From the NCBI RefSeq assembly GCF_000524195.1, contig NW_020170382.1, forward strand, positions 2,393,311-2,457,310: a stretch of 64,000 nucleotides of DNA, read 5' to 3'. How positions within the stretch are numbered: the stretch's first letter is position 1; each line of letters opens with the position of its first letter. Below, one piece after another: positions 12,201 through 22,830 of this stretch. The position numbers and the translations under genes are program-made. The DNA comes from Echinococcus granulosus (taxonomy: Eukaryota; Platyhelminthes; Cestoda; Cyclophyllidea; Taeniidae). The notes below the pieces were generated by a model. The model was given only the letters and a program-made list of their open reading frames with translations. It was not told the origin of the DNA and did no database searches.

Positions 12201-13673
12201 TCCGAGGCGGTTCTCTGCTAGATATAGTCATCCTGCCTCTTCAAACTGGCAGCGTTCCACTAACCTCTATCATTTACCTGCCTAAGTGCCTTTTGAAAAG
12301 ATATCCGACATCAAATTTATTCCTATTTAAGGGCTTCAGATGTCTCAGCTAATTCGGGAGCTATCGCCGTAAAAGATCTGCCACACTGCGGAGAGTGTGG
12401 GGGTCTCTTGCGTCCGCATGTGGTGTGGTTCAACGAACACCTCCTTCCAGACGATTTGAGGGCAGCACAAGCCGCAGCGGCTGCAGCCGACGTTTGTCTG
12501 GTAGTAGGCACCAGTTCGGTTGTCTACCCCGCCGCGGGACTGCCTATCTCTATCGCCGCTCGTGGTACTCCTGTGGCCGAGGTCAATGTGGAGCCCACGC
12601 CGATCACTCCCAGCGTTGCGTAAGTGATCAATAATCATTGAAACCATCAGTTTGTCAGCATAGTCACTTTTTAGGTTGTGAAATTATGCTTTGCTACTGA
12701 AATGAGTCGACTAGGCTCCCAAAACTCGTTTAACGAGTTTTTTGCTGCAAAATGCGAATATTTGGATTCCACTTACTTGATTCCAATACAGATTATGTGT
12801 TGTCAATGTGATTAAATTGCTTCATTGGATGTACTACTAGGATCTATCATTTGTGTCTCCAGTCTCTAAGGTGATGCAGCTTGATCGAGTTCGAACCCTT
12901 TGTGTGGGTGATGGCCAGTTTTAGAACAGTTATTTCGCGAATTAAGCGACCATTTTTGACGGCGGTAGCGTCTGTAATGAGTGCTTTTTAATTTTGGATG
13001 GATCTGAAAATGATGGCAAAACGAATGTCTTAAATACTGCTTAAGGGGTTTTGCGGGATGCTGGTGCTCAGTTTGAACAATAAAAACATCCCACCGACTC
13101 AAGGTTTCCTGACCGCCTCTGCCTGTTGTCGAGATACTTTTGCGGTAGAATATAGACGGTAAGTTTTAAAGTATCACTCTCCTTATAGTTTAGCAATGCC
13201 GTGTGGGTTCTGAACTTTTTTGCTGAGACACAGGGGGCTTTACAGCGAAGCAGTTTTGTTCCGCTACTGGTATAGATTGAACCGTTGAGCGATTTTTTTG
13301 GGATCCAAGTACCCAGTTTCATCATACCATCCACTCCGTAGAATCGATCGTCCAAGGTCCAAAAGTGGATATGATCAAGCATTTGACTGATGAAATTATC
13401 TGTGTAATTATCTTTTCGGGAGTTTTAAGTCAACTGATGCACTTCACATATCTCTGCTGCGCGTACCAATTCGGGGCTTGGGATCTCACGCTGAATTTGC
13501 ACGTTCTTCATAAAACAGCGTTCTGTGAAAGATGATCACCAAAGGTTTCAGCAAAACTACCATTAATCACCAACAGCTTAACTAGCCCTATTTCATCATT
13601 TTCTAGTTTCTACTTTGAGGGGAAGGCCGGCACTGTGCTACCCCAACTGCTTGCAAACCTCACCTTGAGTTGA
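9248..13673 (+). CDS. SIRT5: SIRT5-type NAD+-dependent protein deacylase, 271 aa, 6 exons
   Basis: Class III sirtuin that removes acyl groups (succinyl, malonyl and glutaryl in known SIRT5) from lysine using NAD+. Coding exons: 9248-9301, 9333-9425, 9468-9693, 10445-10532, 12332-12619, 13607-13673. They total 816 nt, all joins are in phase, and the stop is TGA at 13671-13673. Features seen: NAD-binding GAGISAESG (residues 24-32), TQNVDGFH (105-112), catalytic His124 in ELHG, zinc cysteines C132/C135 and C173/C176, and GTSSVVYP near the C-terminal part. Y68 and R71 in the EFYHYRRE motif correspond to the Tyr102/Arg105 pair that recognises acidic acyl groups in human SIRT5. The last exon supplies the final FYFEG..LP strand. 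The first two introns are only 31 and 42 nt; the others are 751, 1799 and 987 nt. No mitochondrial presequence is encoded from this ATG. An in-frame stop lies at 9224, and an AG at 9229-9230 could receive an upstream exon or a spliced leader. Confidence 0.93.
12721..12741. repeat. 21-nt perfect inverted repeat in SIRT5 intron 5
   Basis: The sequence aaaactcgtt is followed by one central base and then aacgagtttt, a perfect 10+1+10 palindrome. It lies inside the last sirtuin intron and carries no coding sequence. It may form a hairpin in the pre-mRNA or be chance. Confidence 0.5.
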
Positions 13674-14089
13674 AACGTCATATCCCACCATCCCCATCGT
13701 TTCAATCACAATGATCACTGTCACCCCTCAAAAAGAATGTATTCAAAGAGCGAAAATGCAAATATTTACGCCTTTTAATTACAAATGGGAGGTCTTCCCT
13801 ATTTCCAGAATGGGTACCACAATAATAAGTTCTGATGTCCGATGGCCTACAGAGCAGGAGGGAGGCACTGAGGTGCCCAGAGACAGAGACCGGTAGGTTG
13901 GTTAGAATCATAATGGCAAACAAAATCCAGATAATCGGCGGTTCCTCTTCATCTTTTTCCCCTACACAAAACCCCGAGAGAGGGTTGGCAATGCCAGATA
14001 GCAGAGCGGGTGGGGTGGGAGTAAACTCGAAAACATAGACGAGAATGAGGAAGGATAAAAAAACTAACTTTGATCCACGCGTGGGATGA
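13674..14089. other. Convergent intergenic region SIRT5 / XPOT
   Basis: The 416 bp between the sirtuin stop and the exportin-T stop should contain the 3' UTRs of both genes. A possible minus-strand ATTAAA polyadenylation signal for exportin-T lies at 13774-13779. I see no clean AATAAA for the sirtuin before 14090. The nearest plus-strand examples (about 14104 and 14153) lie inside or beyond the end of the exportin gene. The long minus frame 13702-14244 is a read-through of the last exon and intron and not a gene. Confidence 0.5.
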
Positions 14090-17000
14090 TCATCGGAATG
14101 AAGAATAAAAGTTCTGTAAGGGGAGAGGAGGAGACAAGCGGTTGAGTTCGCGAATAAATTGAGAAATAAGAAGAGGATGAAGGAGGAGAGGAGGGGTAGC
14201 TCACCTTGGCAAATATCTGAAAGCCTGAAAGGGTCTGCGTGCAAAGATTGGTTATGTACGGCTCAATATAGTTCTGGGAGAGGTTTTGCCGTGGAAGGAA
14301 GGTCTGCAGTAGGAATTTTTGAAAGACGTCGCCCTATAGTAAAGCTTAGCACATTAGAATTAAATGGGAGAACCGCGCAATTTCGCCTAAAGTGCAGAAA
14401 CAGCGCAAAAGAGAGGTGTTCTCAATTATTCCGAAACGAGGCGGCAGAGGAGTGAGTCCATACCGTTCAGCATAAGATTCGTAAAAGCGCGTCAAATGTT
14501 ACCAGTTATAGGATTACTGCAACCAGGTTTGTGCAATACACATATTTCCACATTTCCCGAGAGATCTCAAGAACCGCAAACCTTAAAGGAAAGCCTTTGG
14601 GGCACGTGATTACATTGAGCTTTCCAAATAGGAGTCACAAATGGCTTACAACCACCACAATCTATTGAGGGTGAGACTATGATCTCCAGAACTAAGGTCT
14701 AACAGATTTCCAAATCGATGCGACTTAGGCATGATCCAAACCTAGTAAAATGAAACAATTTGCGTTCAAAAGTGACTTCGAGAAGTTTAGAGGCTTTACA
14801 GACATTCAAAGAGAGGCAACGATCGTAAACTCTTCGGATCCGAAGCTGCTGCGCTTAGCCAAATAAATCACTCTCGCAGAATGTCCAATCAAATTCCCAA
14901 ATCTACAAACTCTGGTACAAAACAAACCACAGGCTTACTTCAAGACTTCTGCATATCTAAGAGGTCAAATTGATTTGTAGATAGATAAGATGTAGGCAAG
15001 ACGCCAATATCAGAATTGCCAAATAATAAAAAGGAAAGTCGGTCTCGTGTCACCATAATGCCCTCGCAGAGAACTAGCTTACCCTGGCAGAATTGAGGGC
15101 ATAGATGCAGCTGGCTGCCTCGTTGAGTGTCAGCGCGAATTGAGCGTCGTTGAGGCGGAAGTTGGAGCGGGCAGGTGACAGGAAGGCGAGGGGCAGGAGG
15201 TGAGGAAGGAGAAAATTTTCATAGAAGGTGTCGTCACTAGCAAAGTGGGTGATGCAACCGAGGAAGAAGGTCAAACCATAGCGCATGCCCACGGCGTCCT
15301 CCGCCTCCAAACAGGCCTCTGTCAGACTCACCAGCGACACTAAGACCTGTGTACATCAGAGAGATGGCAAGATTGATCTCACTAAATCTCCTACATTCCT
15401 GTAATCAAGCAAAAGCCCTGATTTTGGTGGCATCTTCAGCAAGATGATTAGCAGTTTCGGTATCAAGCAACTAACTCGTGAACATGAAAGGCGTTGAAAA
15501 AATCGCAATTTACTTTAATTATACGAATGCCGTATACATCGCGGAAGATAAGAAAACACAATTTAAGTACTTGAAATGTAGTATAGAGATCACGTAGAAG
15601 TACAATCCATATTTCCTCCCTAACTACGGGCCACAACTGAGACCGATCATGAAGTTGAAATACAAATGTACCACCTCACTAAATTAACTCCGATATCTCC
15701 TACAGATTCGCAACCTGAAACAAAACTGTAGAGAGGATTGCCTAAGCGATCCAAGAAGTCTCAGGGACAGGTTTAACGAAGTCGAGCAATCTTCGTGTAA
15801 ACAAGTGAACGCGTCCATGAAGTCTGGTAATCCTATTTGTAACAGTTCAAATAGTATTACAACCACCTTTAAATAGTTCACTATGGAGTTAAATGTCATC
15901 AAGCACTAATACCAGCCAAATATAAACAAGGCATAGTAGTTCGTTTGTAAGATAATAGCCCAAAAAAGTCAAAAAGAATCCACAGTACAAAATTGAAGAG
16001 AGCAAGAACTTACGTTGGCAGCATTTGAACCCAGGGCAATGAAGATACCCTGAGGCAAGACCTGGCCGATGGATTGGAGAGCTTGGAGGAGAGCGCGTCG
16101 CAAGGCACAGCGCTCTGTCATTGCCACCATCTGCGCCGCCTCTAGTGGCTCGGTCAACGCACCCATCGTCGAAGCAATCAGTGGTGGCAGACACTCCGAC
16201 AGGACGGGCAGGCAGCGATCCTGCAGACGAAAAAATATGCCATCAGCACCAAAGCCTTCCCGCTGTTAATTTATCAACTCTGAGTTGCTAAGACAAGAGG
16301 TTTTCGCAATCATTCAAGTTTGTTGCCCTGCAGATTTTTGATAATATTAAAACTCGAGTTGTGCGCTAATCTATCGACTGTTTTACTGGCGGTTATGTGG
16401 GTTGCAGTAAACTTGTGAGACGCGTTTTCAAGAATTGTGGACTTCACACTACAACTATCTGCAACGAAAGCAGCTATCGGCAGAACTAGATTTTCCACAC
16501 CGGTCAATTGATAATTCTACACAAACAGCGGTTAGGTTTGTCGGCAGTTCTTGTTATCCTAATCCTTTTAGAAGAAATCTATTGGTACTGAAAACATCAA
16601 TAAAGGAGGCAACTGCAACCGGCACACGCCTTCAACAAGTCAGTTTTCAGTTATCTATTTGACTTTAGATAACGTGATCACTGGGTCGTGTACACGAAGG
16701 CTCAAAAACAATGAATTCAGATAAATTCAGTACTTTTATAAAGCAGAGTATAATAGCACGTTGAACTAAGGTGCCTATATTGAAATCCCGTCAGGAGCAC
16801 AGTGCAAGCATTGACACCTTTCTTCAATAGAGCGTTCTCAATTAGCCCTTACGGCAGTTTAGAGCCTACAGCCCCTACGGGGTGAATTGAAAAGCGTCTA
16901 AATATGGAAAATAAACAATAAAAACGTAATTCCTAAGAGGCTTGGATAGACAAAAATACCGCGATACAAAATGCTACACAGAGCAAGGGCTGGAACATAA

Positions 17001-20000
17001 GGAATCGACTGTCGCGCCTGAAAGTTTTTACTGAACACGTTCCGATGGATTACAGCAACTGTGTAAACTACAAACAGCTAGACTATTGAACTATCAAGAC
17101 ACCCTGTATTAGCAGCTAAGCGATGAACGATAAGATAGACTAAAAAATGGATATCTAACCCCCAAAAGCCAATGGGTACGAAAAACCGAAATATCCAATT
17201 GTTATATGATCAACAGTTCGCGGCAGTAAGCAATAGTTTAGAATTCATAAGAAATACATTTACTATTCAGTGTACCTTGTACCGAAGGGCCAATTGACTG
17301 AAAAGAGGTATATGTTCCCTTAACTCTCTCCACCGGATATCTGGATCTTGCAAAGGCAACCCCGGATCGTTAGAGTGCTGCACGGTCAAGAAGTGAGGAT
17401 TTGCCGTGGAGATAGCAAGGAGAAGGAGATCGGAGGCAGTACGACCAATACCGTCTCCGTCGTCACCGCTGCTCCCTTCTCCACCTCCACCGTCGGATAC
17501 AGAGGAGGCAGGCGCAGCATCTGCGGAGGTATCAGCAGACTTGACTACAACATTGCACTCCGGTCCGATGGAGCCAATGAGGCGATGGATGAAAGCGCGG
17601 ACGCCGGCGCAGGCCGCTCCCCGACCAGGCGCTCCCGCCACCGGCGGCAGCAGCGCCAGACTTCCCACCAGCACATCGAGAATCTTCATCAGAATGTGCA
17701 CGTACTCTGGCTCTGGTGGTGTCTGTAGCGACATAACGCGTGTCGTTCGACTAAGTGGGGCGAAAAGCGTACACATGAGTCAGTATTGGAGCAGCAGTAT
17801 TACGCAGACACGACAGTTTGTCTTAAACAGAACAGATTGTTGTACATATTTTATATTCTGCCCGCTACTTAACTGATTTGTTAGTAAATAGCTTTAAGCT
17901 GCATGAAAATACCGAATGATGGAAATAATGTGGCTTTGTTTGCTAGTATCTAGCACTGGAAAGATTCCGGTCCGTAAATTGAGTAGATTAAATGGAAACA
18001 GATCTTCAGAACACATCTACTTTCTACCCGATTCGTGAAGCCAACTTTATTCATAAGAGGTCCTAGCGCACTGAGAAAGACGCGCTCTCTTCTAAAATGC
18101 AGTATTTGTTCACTTTACAGCAAAAAGTCAAGGTAAATTAGCAGATGTGGCTTACGTGATAAGATCAGCCGTCTGCTTGATAACGGTGCCACGAGCTTCA
18201 GCCACATCGGGATCCTTCTCCTGAGCCAAAAGGCGCATCATTTGAGGAAACTGAAGGAGGGTGGGCTGCAGAAGCATTGCAAAGAGACTCGCCGCCTCCC
18301 GGACGCCCCCACCCTCACTGTTGGACGAACGTGAGGAGATGAGGTGAGCGCAGGACTCATAGAGAAAACTCTGCTCCACTATAGAGAAAAGCCTTGGACT
18401 CGCTGCACCGGCTACGTGGAAAGCAACAAAATCAAAAGCCCTAGGCGATGGAGAACAACTAGCTCCTGTGTATTTTTGTGACCGTAAAGTACCGATAATA
18501 GTTCAAAATTGCAGAAAATTCAGCTCAACTTAGCAGAAAATGATGCTTTTGCCCTTGTTTGCATAATTCAAGTGAAGTTATCACAAATTCTGGGCTTGAA
18601 ACGCAATTTTAAGGCACCAACCACTAGAAAGCAACAATACCAGTTACACTTTTACTAAGAGCAGTACTTTCTAAGATCATTTCTTTCCCAAACGGCAAAC
18701 TCTTCACAGCATACTCAGAGAGGATATGCTAAAAGCACACGGGGAAAAACGTACCTCCGTTGAGAAGAGGCATCGAGGGCGGTTTGGGAAAGCCGTTGAT
18801 GTTTTTTAAACCAGGCAATTCAGGCGTAGGGTCAAGAGGGAGAAGGCTTTCCAGTTGTTGTAGGATCTGCTCAGTATGTAACGCGAATATAGACCTTAAA
18901 TGTGGGACAGATAAAGTGCAAATCAAGCTCTGGCTTCCAACAACCAGTATCGTGGTTGTGATGTGACATTTTAAACTGAAAATCTGTGTGCGGCTGCACA
19001 GAGGACATAAAACCGAACATTTGCTTTCAAAACCGCACAATCAAGCTAAAGGAATCCGAAAAATTCACTTGTGGATTCTTAAAACTAAAATATCGATTAT
19101 TCTTGATTAAATATGAAGTAATACCCCTCTCCAAGCTCAAAGGCCATCCATGTTTACGCAAGAAATCCGAGGTAATGTAACACTGTGACAAACAATTAGT
19201 GATAAGAAATGATGTGGAGATGGTCGCAGAAACGACCTGGCTCAATACGAGAGCTGTAACGGAGGAGACATGGATATCTAGACAAGAACGAGCATACAAG
19301 TCATAGCTAATGAATTGACATGTTTGGGGTAGCTCTATAAACTAATGATCCTTTAGTTGCGAAAATTTACATAAAAAGATTAACGAACCGGACTAGTAGT
19401 TTTTAAGCACGAAACGTATCCAACAGCGTTAATTCCAGGTGTGATAAAGCACTTTATGGATAATGCAGGCTAAGGTGTTTAGGGTCGCATTGAGCTCGAA
19501 CTGCCAGCATAAAAGTCCGGCCTCATTTAAAAGCATGCTGGTATGTGTGCAACGGCGCTTGCACAAGCATACACATACACACGTGAGCTCACACTTACGA
19601 CCAGCCTATACGTGTGGCACAGGCGCTGCCCTACCAAAGCTGCCAGATTATGGAAAGTGAATTGATCGCGCAGCTATTTACATAATTTAAATCCAGGCAC
19701 TTACTATTATCACCCTCATCACTAAAAGTCGATATTTTGCTATCGCAAACCGCAAGCGGAGTAATAACAGAAGTAGTAACGAATATCATGGCAATACAAA
19801 AAAGTTAACATCCAAATAGACGCACTTGTGAGATTTGATAAGGCGACTGAAAAGATAAGCACATCGACATCGAACTTTGACGTTCGAATTCCGAAGACCT
19901 CGCTCGTCCAAGAACGCAGCCTGCAATGAGAAAAAAAGTGGATTAAGAATTGCGTGTGAACACAGTACATACAGTACAAAGCAATAACTACAGAATTACC

Positions 20001-22129
20001 AGAACGTCGAAGAGGAGCTTGGGTGATGAGTTGAAAAACTTGTCATAGCGGCCGATTAATTCAAAGAAATCCAATTGTATAGGGTAATAAGCAATGGCGG
20101 AGATATTGCTGCAACAAATTGTGGTCATTAATTCACCCATTTTGGCATTATACAAGTAGCCTTCGGCGAAATGGTCGTTTCTTGGGGCCTTGTAGAATTC
20201 ACCGGCGGCGAAAAAGAGATAGAGACACGACTCCAATCGACCGAGAACCATTTCCTCAATCTCCTCCACTCGCATGCTAGGAGGAAGTTGAAGAAGAGTA
20301 TGCTGAAGGAGAGACTGGATGCCTTCCAGCACCAGGCCGCCATCAACACGAGCGATACCACGAACGAGTGAAAGATACTCCTGACGATCGCTCTCGAAAT
20401 CATCCTACAATGCGGTACCAGCAGCAGTGATAATCTGAATACTAGGCGGATCAACAAAAAGCTAATCTCAACCCACAATCTCCTCAGATGTTCTTTCCGT
20501 AGGGTACTCTATCTTTTCCATAAGAACGCTGAGAAGCTGTCGAAGTTTGAAGAGGCGGTCCGCCGTTAACTCGAGAAACATTTTGGGTTTTGCAGAGCCA
20601 TTGGAAAGACTTGGTTTCCCATGTGTCTTCTCCTTTAGCAGCTCCAGGTAGTCCTGGACGAACATCACAACGGCCAAACCTACGTCGTTGTCTTCATAAG
20701 CGAGTAAATTTATAGCAATATTCAGAGTCAATTCAAGTTTTTCCACACACTCCTCGTAAGCAGCTTGCCAAGTTGAGGAGTCATGGCTGGAGTTGGCTGA
20801 GGGGTTGGATGCCATCAGTTCTCTGAAAACGAGATTGATGGGACGGTTAGTGGAATAAAGTGACAGATTATGATAGAATACTACGCACTTGAACGAGACA
20901 GTGAGATTATAGCCTATGCTCCCCATGCAGTTGGAGAATTCTTGAAGGAAGTTTACAAATTCCTCCGAATCGTTGTCGTCGCGGTTAATGTCCAGGTTTG
21001 GATTCGATGAAGTACGTCTAAGGAGTTTGCCAGTGCTCGGAGCATTGATCAAAGGTTGCAGCAACTGCGGCCATAGACCGAGAATAAGGGACAATTTCTC
21101 GGGAAATGCGGGCATTCCCTTGGTGACAAGTCCTTTTAGTAGGAAGCATATACTTTGGTGAACTGCTGGTTCGGTAAATTGAACAAGTGAATGGAGGATG
21201 CCAATAAATTGCGCATTAGCTACCAATTTTATGTCAATCCACAAGACATACAATCCAACAACTTTCAAGCAAAGGGAAATGAGCTTCAGTTCTCGGGCAT
21301 TGCCGACTTGCAAGTTTTTCTAGAAACAAAAGAAACAATAAACAAAAGAAGATGAACTAAATGAACTGCAAAAAAACGTACCAAGATCATAGCGAGCAAT
21401 TCAACAATTGGAGGCAAGCAAGTAATTCGCATTGAATCCTTAATCTCGGACGTTCGGAGAAATTGCTCATTAGTAAGATTAAGACTTCGATTAAACACCA
21501 TCGAATCCAGCTCCTGCAAAACCTCCAAGAAAACGTCCAAAAGATTCAGAAGTACGGGATTAGATTTCGATAGTGGGGGGCACATTTGCTGCGCTAATAA
21601 AGAATAAGACCTTTTTAAGGCTGACTCACCGCTAACTTCTGAGAAGAGGCTCAGGAATTCATCAAAGAGGGTTGGCCAGTTCTTTGGATAGTACCGCATA
21701 ATGGACAGGCACACCGACTGTGCTATTTTTCTTTTTAATATAACGGATTGGATTTGGCCATCAAGGCAATTGGCATAGAGTTTGACCCAATTCCTCAGAA
21801 AATCCGACATTTTTTGAACTTCAGTAGCCGAAACCGGGTAAGAAGATATTCTATAACGTGATACTGACATTAATTTGTACTCACGGATGCTTAAGGAGGT
21901 TTTCAATGCAGCGGCAACACGCAAACAGAGCAGCTGAATTCTGCAAGTTTACGATTTGTTGTGGAGAAGAGCAGTTCTCAAGTTCAGATAGAACGAAATT
22001 GGCACAGATCTCCCAATTGCCATTCGAACTCAGCTGATCAATCATACTAATTAATTTTTCATGCTGTTCCTTAGACGCACCCCCGGTGGATATATCAACA
22101 GTACGCAGACTTTCAAGGAAATCACTCAT
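14090..22129 (-). CDS. XPOT: Exportin-T (tRNA nuclear export receptor), 1140 aa, 13 exons
   Basis: Importin-beta family receptor that carries mature tRNA out of the nucleus with RanGTP. Exons on the minus strand: 22129-21885, 21850-21382, 21319-20889, 20822-20477, 20404-20000, 19920-19826, 18894-18755, 18378-18156, 17750-17276, 16220-16014, 15346-15083, 14303-14205, 14113-14090. They total 3423 nt and every join is in phase at GT/AG. The HEAT-repeat protein aligns with animal exportin-T from end to end. Examples are IKDSMRITCLP-like residues near 210, CLKVVGLYVLWID (about 253-265), a RYDKFF motif before residue 632, AAFLDERGLR (from 633), AYLFSRLIKS and the C-terminal NFYSSFR. It is longer than the human protein (962 aa), partly from a Gly/Ser/Asp-rich loop at about 856-888. 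The first five introns are 34-79 nt, and most later ones are 376-1055 nt. The last exon encodes only seven residues and the stop. Confidence 0.93.
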
Positions 22130-22830
22130 CCTGCTCGCTTGACCTAATGTACCTTACAAGTGAGCACGCACGCAACCCATACGCAACTAGGCAATTTCAA
22201 TGCATCAGCTTTACACGGACTTATTTAAACAAAACATTGTTAGCCTTAGAGCTAAGTATTCTCTCAAGTAATTGCCTACGGCAGAATTGTTTTTTAGAGA
22301 TTTTCGTGTCCTAAAAATTCAGGTCTTGTTATGCAGCTTCCTATTTTAAGGTGGTTATTTTGCCTTTATGACCACAAGTGCACACCGCAAGACTGTGTGT
22401 TCAAGCGAGTGTTTAAATTTAGTTTTAAGATTGCGAAAATTCTTTTTTTGCTAGAACTTTATTTTAATATTCCTAGTAATGCATTATGTAGGCCAAAATA
22501 AATAAAAGTCCTTTAGCGATTGCCTTTCTAGGGTTCCGTGGTTCCAAAACCTAGGTGCTTTGATCTTTGTCCATCGAAATTCTTGGACTAAGAGGCACTG
22601 TAGAACAAGGAAGAATGTCCTAATTTACACACTGCAACACCTTTTTAACAAAATTTGTTTGCGATGAAATTGTGCGTCATGTTTTCACTAACCTCTCCTT
22701 TAATCTGCTTACATTACTGAATTTACATCAGCTCTCTTTTATTGGTCCTTACAAGTTTGCTGTGCGCTGACATCATCCCGGGAATCGATGGGCCTATAGT
22801 GCGCCTGGCCCATGCGGTCATCTTGAGGGG
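22130..22830. promoter_or_regulatory. Likely shared upstream region of XPOT and hyccin
   Basis: A 701-bp gap separates the start codons of two divergently transcribed housekeeping genes. It should contain both 5' UTRs and promoters, perhaps as one bidirectional promoter. The sequence is AT-rich. I see no TATA box in a convincing position and no CpG-rich block. The role is inferred from gene layout only. Confidence 0.45.

Noticed and set aside
12880..12910. Possible tRNA B-box (gagttcgaaccc) on the minus strand
   Set aside because: The flanking bases do not form the T stem, and there is no acceptor or anticodon arm at the right distance.
13702..14244. 180-codon minus-strand open frame
   Set aside because: It is the exportin-T penultimate exon reading through its donor into intron and 3' UTR. 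The real path splices at 14204 to the tiny last exon at 14113-14090, which aligns with the conserved C-terminus.
17348..17876. Two long plus-strand frames opposite exportin-T exon 9
   Set aside because: They are antisense shadows of a GC-rich, stop-poor exon. The minus frame aligns with exportin-T.
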